Source: an uncultured Tenacibaculum sp.
GTDB taxonomy: Bacteria; Bacteroidota; Bacteroidia; Flavobacteriales; Flavobacteriaceae
DNA length: 64,000 bases
Assembly (NCBI RefSeq): GCF_947498805.1
Contig: NZ_CANMLT010000003.1
Span: 465,855 to 529,854 of the forward strand
Direction: 5' to 3'
Both the position numbers and the translations under genes were made by a program. Within the stretch, counting starts at the first letter, position 1. Every line of letters starts with the position of its first letter. This document shows, piece after piece, positions 61,543-64,000 of this stretch. The notes beneath the pieces are model-generated. The model did no database searches, was not told the origin of the DNA, and saw only the letters and a program-made list of their open reading frames with translations.

Positions 61543-61569
61543 AAAAAGCCATCAAATTTTGATGGCTTT
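61543..61569 (-). terminator. Hairpin between the Gly-rich peptide gene and the kinase gene
   Basis: The stem AAAGCCATCAAA/TTTGATGGCTTT with an almost absent loop is followed on the minus strand by TTTTT. It may partly block read-through into the kinase gene. Confidence 0.78.
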
Positions 61570-61576
61570 ATTTTAA

Positions 61577-61717
61577 TTATTTTAATTTACCACCGTCACC
61601 GTCACCACTACCTGTTCCACCACCACCAGTGTTTCCACCTCCGGTTTTATCTGTGTCTCCTCCTCCTGGGATAATATTCATGGTTAATTTTGCTTGTTGT
61701 AGTAATACATTTTTCAT
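61577..61717 (-). CDS. Gly-rich 46-residue peptide, possible GG-leader precursor
   Basis: A short open frame starting MKNVLLQQAKLTMNIIPGGG and ending GDGGKLK, with a middle of GGGNTGGGGTGSGDGDGG type (about 40 percent glycine). The leader-like first 20 residues end in PGGG, which could be a double-glycine cleavage site, and the C-terminal part would then be a glycine/aspartate-rich mature peptide. It lies just before the kinase gene on the same strand and ends in its own terminator. I do not recognise a family. The frame is intact, with ATG and two lysines at the start, but the low complexity makes the call uncertain. Confidence 0.5.
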   Translation of the reverse strand: MKNVLLQQAKLTMNIIPGGGDTDKTGGGNTGGGGTGSGDGDGGKLK

Positions 61718-61984
61718 AATAAAGGTTTTTTACGTTAAAATTAAACTGTCTCATAGGGGAACACATCGACTAAAATAGATGTTTCTTCCTAATAAACCAA
61801 GGAATAATGGGAATTTCACAGAGTGGCTAAAATACTACTAACCTAGGTTACTAAGGTACTAGATTGCGGTTCAGCTTTCTATTGAGTGTTTTAAAGTTTG
61901 AGGATGAACGAAAATTTTCGTTAGATTATAATGATTCTAAGTAATTTTTTACTCTTGAATGGCGATGATTAGGGCGATTGTTTC

Positions 61985-62006
61985 ACATCGCTCAGCTGAG
62001 CGATGT
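61985..62006. repeat. Perfect 22-bp palindrome
   Basis: ACATCGCTCAG and its exact reverse complement CTGAGCGATGT are joined without a spacer. No gene is near on this side; it could be an operator, a cruciform or a repeat remnant. Confidence 0.55.
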
Positions 62007-62022
62007 TTGTAATGAAAGAAAT

Positions 62023-62260
62023 GTCTGTTCGAATGATTTTTCTGACTAAAAGGAAAGAAAATAGTATCGAGAACTATTGTACGAGCTTTCTTCTCGACAC
62101 AAAATTATATTTCGCTTACTACATATAATTTCACTCAAAGTGACATTTGAGTTAAGAGTTAAAAAATAACAGATTACTTCACTTCGCTTTTACTTCGTTC
62201 GTAATGACGAGCTGATTTTTTGTTTCGTCATTGCGAGGCACGAAGCAACCTTATTATTTT
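62023..62260 (+). repeat. MITE-like TTCGAGTGA repeat copy A with palindromic repeat arms
   Basis: The family with GTCTGTTCGAATGA at one end and TCACTCAAAGTGACA at the other spans 62023-62145. It is followed by right- and left-arm pieces of the GTCATTGCGAG family (AGATTACTTCAC...TTCGTAATGACGAG, then CGTCATTGCGAGGCACG). A second copy lies at 62946. Confidence 0.7.
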
Positions 62261-62287
62261 TGTTTTGAGGGATTATTTTAGGAGTAT

Positions 62288-62473
62288 TTATTCATCACCT
62301 GTTTCGGTGTTACCATCACCACCTCCGGTTCTAGATTCTTGACAATATCCTGGTTGATCTTCTTCAAAACAATATTGCTTATCCCGTTCTGTACCAGGAA
62401 CCTCTCCACCGTTAATTAATTGTTTTTCTGATGTACTTAGAGGACTCCCTAAGCTTGAAATATCTTTTAACAT
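62288..62473 (-). CDS. Double-glycine-leader peptide precursor, copy 2
   Basis: A 61-residue peptide. The leader reads MLKDISSLGSPLSTSEK...INGG with GG at about residues 22-23, the form seen in Bacteroidota bacteriocin-like or natural product precursors (double-glycine type, usually cut by a C39 peptidase transporter). The predicted core begins EVPGTERDKQYCFEEDQPGY and has two cysteines (QYCFEEDQPGYCQ) that could form a disulfide, then a TGGGDGNTETGDE tail. The next gene upstream is a paralogue, about three-quarters identical. No transporter or modification enzyme is in the window, so processing is not shown. Flanked by two copies of a 190-bp repeat. Confidence 0.68.
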   Translation of the reverse strand: MLKDISSLGSPLSTSEKQLINGGEVPGTERDKQYCFEEDQPGYCQESRTGGGDGNTETGDE

Positions 62474-62508
62474 AATTTATTAATTTAGTTTTCTTTTAGA
62501 GGTGTTTT

Positions 62509-62691
62509 TTATACATGATCACCTCCAGTATTACCTACTCCACCAGTTCTAGATCCTTGACAATATCCAGGTTGATCTTCTTCAAAACAATATTGTTCAT
62601 GCCATTCTGTACCAGGAACTACTCCGCCGTTAATTGTTTGTTTTTCTAATGTACTTAGAGGACTTCCTAAGTTTGAAATGTTTTTTAACAT
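62509..62691 (-). CDS. Double-glycine-leader peptide precursor, copy 1
   Basis: A 60-residue peptide, paralogue of the next gene. The leader MLKNISNLGSPLSTLEK...INGG is nearly the same, and the core keeps QYCFEEDQPGYCQGSRTGG with both cysteines, while the part between the double glycine and QYC differs (VVPGTEWHE). This pattern of a constant leader with changes in the core suggests a peptide family under diversification. It is first of the two genes on the minus strand, 35 bp before the second. Promoter not clear. It may give a secreted signalling or antimicrobial peptide, and the TPR kinase downstream could sense it; both are inferences. Confidence 0.68.
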   Translation of the reverse strand: MLKNISNLGSPLSTLEKQTINGGVVPGTEWHEQYCFEEDQPGYCQGSRTGGVGNTGGDHV

Positions 62692-63228
62692 AGTTTACTT
62701 GTTTTTTTATTGGTGAAAGTAGAACTAATTTTATAAAAATTAAAGTACATTTTTTCATTTAATAGATTACTTCATCTTAAACTTCGTTTAGGTATCTTCA
62801 ATCAAAATATATTTTGACTTCAATAATCCTCGTAATGACGAGTTGTTTTGACGTCATTGCGAGGCACGAAGCAATCTTATTATTTAGAGTTCTAATTTGG
62901 TAGATTACTTCAGACTGTTTGGGCTAAGTTCGTCATGAAAATAATGTCTGTTCGAGTGATTTTTCTGACTAAAAGGAAAGAAAATAGTATCGAGAACTAT
63001 TGTACGAGCTTTCTTCTCGATACAAAATTATATTTCGCTTACTACATATAATTTCACTCGAAGTGACATTTGAGTTAAGAGTTAAAAAATAACAGATTAC
63101 TTCACTTCGCTTTTACTTCGTTCGTAATGACGAGTTGTTTTGACGTCATTGCGAGGCACGAAGCAATCTTATGATTTGGAGTTCCAGTTTGACAGATTAC
63201 TTCACTTAGCTTTATGTGTAACAACAGA
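62692..63228. other. Repeat-rich region between the peptide genes and the methyltransferase gene
   Basis: No gene was seen in these 537 bases. The stretch holds a GTCATTGCGAG-type element with separated arms (about 62764-62840 and 62850-62915), copy B of the MITE-like repeat (62946-63068) and further palindrome arms (about 63092-63205). Confidence 0.65.
62946..63068 (+). repeat. MITE-like TTCGAGTGA repeat copy B
   Basis: Near-identical to copy A at a distance of 923 bp: starts GTCTGTTCGAGTGATTTT, ends TCACTCGAAGTGACA, with inverted ends. Only about three differences occur in the first 190 bp after 62944, counting the flanking bases. Confidence 0.72.
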
Positions 63229-63759
63229 TTAACTTCTCATCTTCGTAAACAAATCCCATAATACCACACCACAACTTACTGAAATATTTAAAGAGTGTTT
63301 GGTTCCTAATTGCGGAATTTCAATACAGCCGTGTGAAGCAGAAACTACATCTTGTTGCACACCTTTTACTTCATTTCCAAAAACAACCGCATAAGTTTGA
63401 TTGTTTTCTGTTTTAAAAGTATCGAGCATGGTAGCATTTTCGGCTTGTTCAATAGAAAATACCTGTACACCTTGTTCTTTTAATTTTTCTACTAATTCCA
63501 AAGTATCTTCCACATATTCCCAAGCAACCGATTCCGTTGCTCCTAAAGCTGTTTTATGTATTTCCTTATTAGGAGGCGTTGCGGTAATTCCGCATAAATA
63601 AATTTTTTCAATTAAAAATGCATCCGAAGTTCTAAAAACCGAACCAATATTGTTTAAACTTCTAATGTTATCTAACACCACAATAATTGGCGTTTTAGAT
63701 GCTTGTTTAAACTCATCTACACTAATTCTACCTAACTCGTTGTTTTTAAGTTTTCGCAT
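63229..63759 (-). CDS. SpoU/TrmH family RNA methyltransferase
   Basis: A 176-residue methyltransferase with the knotted SPOUT fold. Motif 1 is VLDNIRSLNNIGSVFRTSDAF, motif 2 is YAVVFGNEVKGVQQDVV, and motif 3 is IEIPQLGTKHSLNISVSCGVVLW. It is shorter than TrmH proper and resembles the compact TrmH-like RNA 2'-O-methyltransferases that modify tRNA or rRNA with S-adenosylmethionine. The exact target is not known. A single gene on the minus strand, in a region of repeats on both sides. The start at 63759 gives MRKLKNNELGRISVDEF, consistent with the family. Confidence 0.9.
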   Translation of the reverse strand: MRKLKNNELGRISVDEFKQASKTPIIVVLDNIRSLNNIGSVFRTSDAFLIEKIYLCGITATPPNKEIHKTALGATESVAWEYVEDTLELVEKLKEQGVQVFSIEQAENATMLDTFKTENNQTYAVVFGNEVKGVQQDVVSASHGCIEIPQLGTKHSLNISVSCGVVLWDLFTKMRS

Positions 63760-63845
63760 GTTTTATTTTTAATCTATACAAGTCATTGACACTGGAAGTA
63801 AGCAGTCTTTCTTCTTGATACAAAATGTTATTTCGTTATAAACTA

Positions 63846-63890
63846 AAAGATTACTTCGTCGTACCTTCTCGTAATGACAATCTTTAATTT
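63846..63890 (+). repeat. GTCATTGCGAG palindromic repeat, right arm only
   Basis: AGATTACTTCGTCGTACC and CTCGTAATGACAA match the right arm of the family. Confidence 0.6.
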
Positions 63891-63918
63891 GTTTTGTCAA
63901 TCAATAATAGTAATATAA

Positions 63919-64000
63919 CCTTAAACCTTAAACCTTAAACCTTAAACCTTAAACCTTAAACCTTAAACCTTAAACCTTAAACCTTAAACCTTAAACCTTA
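63919..64000 (+). repeat. (CCTTAAA)n heptamer tandem repeat, running off the window
   Basis: About 11.7 uninterrupted copies of the 7-base unit CCTTAAA to the last base of the window. The end is therefore not seen. Confidence 0.92.

Noticed and set aside
63919..64000. Chromosome end or telomere
   Set aside because: A bacterial chromosome of this group is circular, and the tract is cut only by the window limit.

Overview
The window looks like chromosome of a marine member of the Flavobacteriaceae (Bacteroidota), probably close to Tenacibaculum. The evidence is the low GC content, promoters with the Bacteroidota -7 box TAnnTTTG, secreted proteins ending in a type IX secretion (T9SS) sorting domain, and marker genes (mfd, dprA, rnpA, purD, glpK, DUF4292 and DUF6909 proteins, an HU-CCDC81/SPOR protein) in flavobacterial form. 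No rRNA, tRNA, phage, transposase or CRISPR array was seen.

Layout. 1-2.2 kb: two AidA/PixA-like paralogues, a small orphan and repeat-rich spacer. 2.2-11.4 kb: mfd (with a palindromic repeat inserted in frame), palindrome clusters around a GIY-YIG nuclease gene, a membrane hydrolase, a large helicase with a nuclease-like tail, and an EamA transporter. 11.4-23.8 kb: housekeeping and envelope genes (lipoprotein, TonB-like protein, dprA, HU/SPOR protein, thioesterase), then a minus-strand envelope operon (nucleotidyltransferase, TPR protein, DUF4292 lipoprotein, EnvC-like protein, AI-2E exporter family) and a fused peptide ABC ATPase. 24.1-37.2 kb: four large T9SS cargo genes in a row (two M43 metalloproteases, one BNR/sortilin-like protein, one subtilisin) built from shared MAM, FN3 and GEVED modules. 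37.3-44.4 kb: an ABC-F ATPase, an accessory patch of three orphan genes with integron-attC-like repeats, a PolB-like exonuclease and an OmpR/PhoR-type two-component pair. 44.7-57.2 kb: purD, DUF6909, S41 protease, rnpA, glutaryl-CoA dehydrogenase-like gene, small secreted proteins, a decayed lipoprotein gene, CPBP protease, AraC regulator, PPOX protein and glpK.

57.3-62.7 kb holds the most unusual material. Three tandem units of about 561-564 bp each carry a 33-codon peptide gene and, by inference, a separate small non-coding RNA of about 73 nt. A fourth RNA-like unit without a peptide lies next to them. All seven transcription units have the same promoter: two direct TCCG[CA]A half-sites exactly 22 bp apart, a 30-31 bp gap, then a TAnnTTTG box. 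The last copy abuts the stop codon of a NarL-like response regulator gene. That gene overlaps a TPR-sensor histidine kinase gene, which is preceded by one Gly-rich and two double-glycine-leader peptide genes. The sRNAs and the peptide mRNA leaders share an AAGGGGA-type motif. This looks like an undescribed peptide/sRNA regulon tied to a two-component system; the regulatory link is inferred from layout only.

The window ends with an SpoU-type RNA methyltransferase gene and a (CCTTAAA)n heptamer tract that runs off the edge. Two palindromic or MITE-like repeat families are scattered through the intergenic regions.
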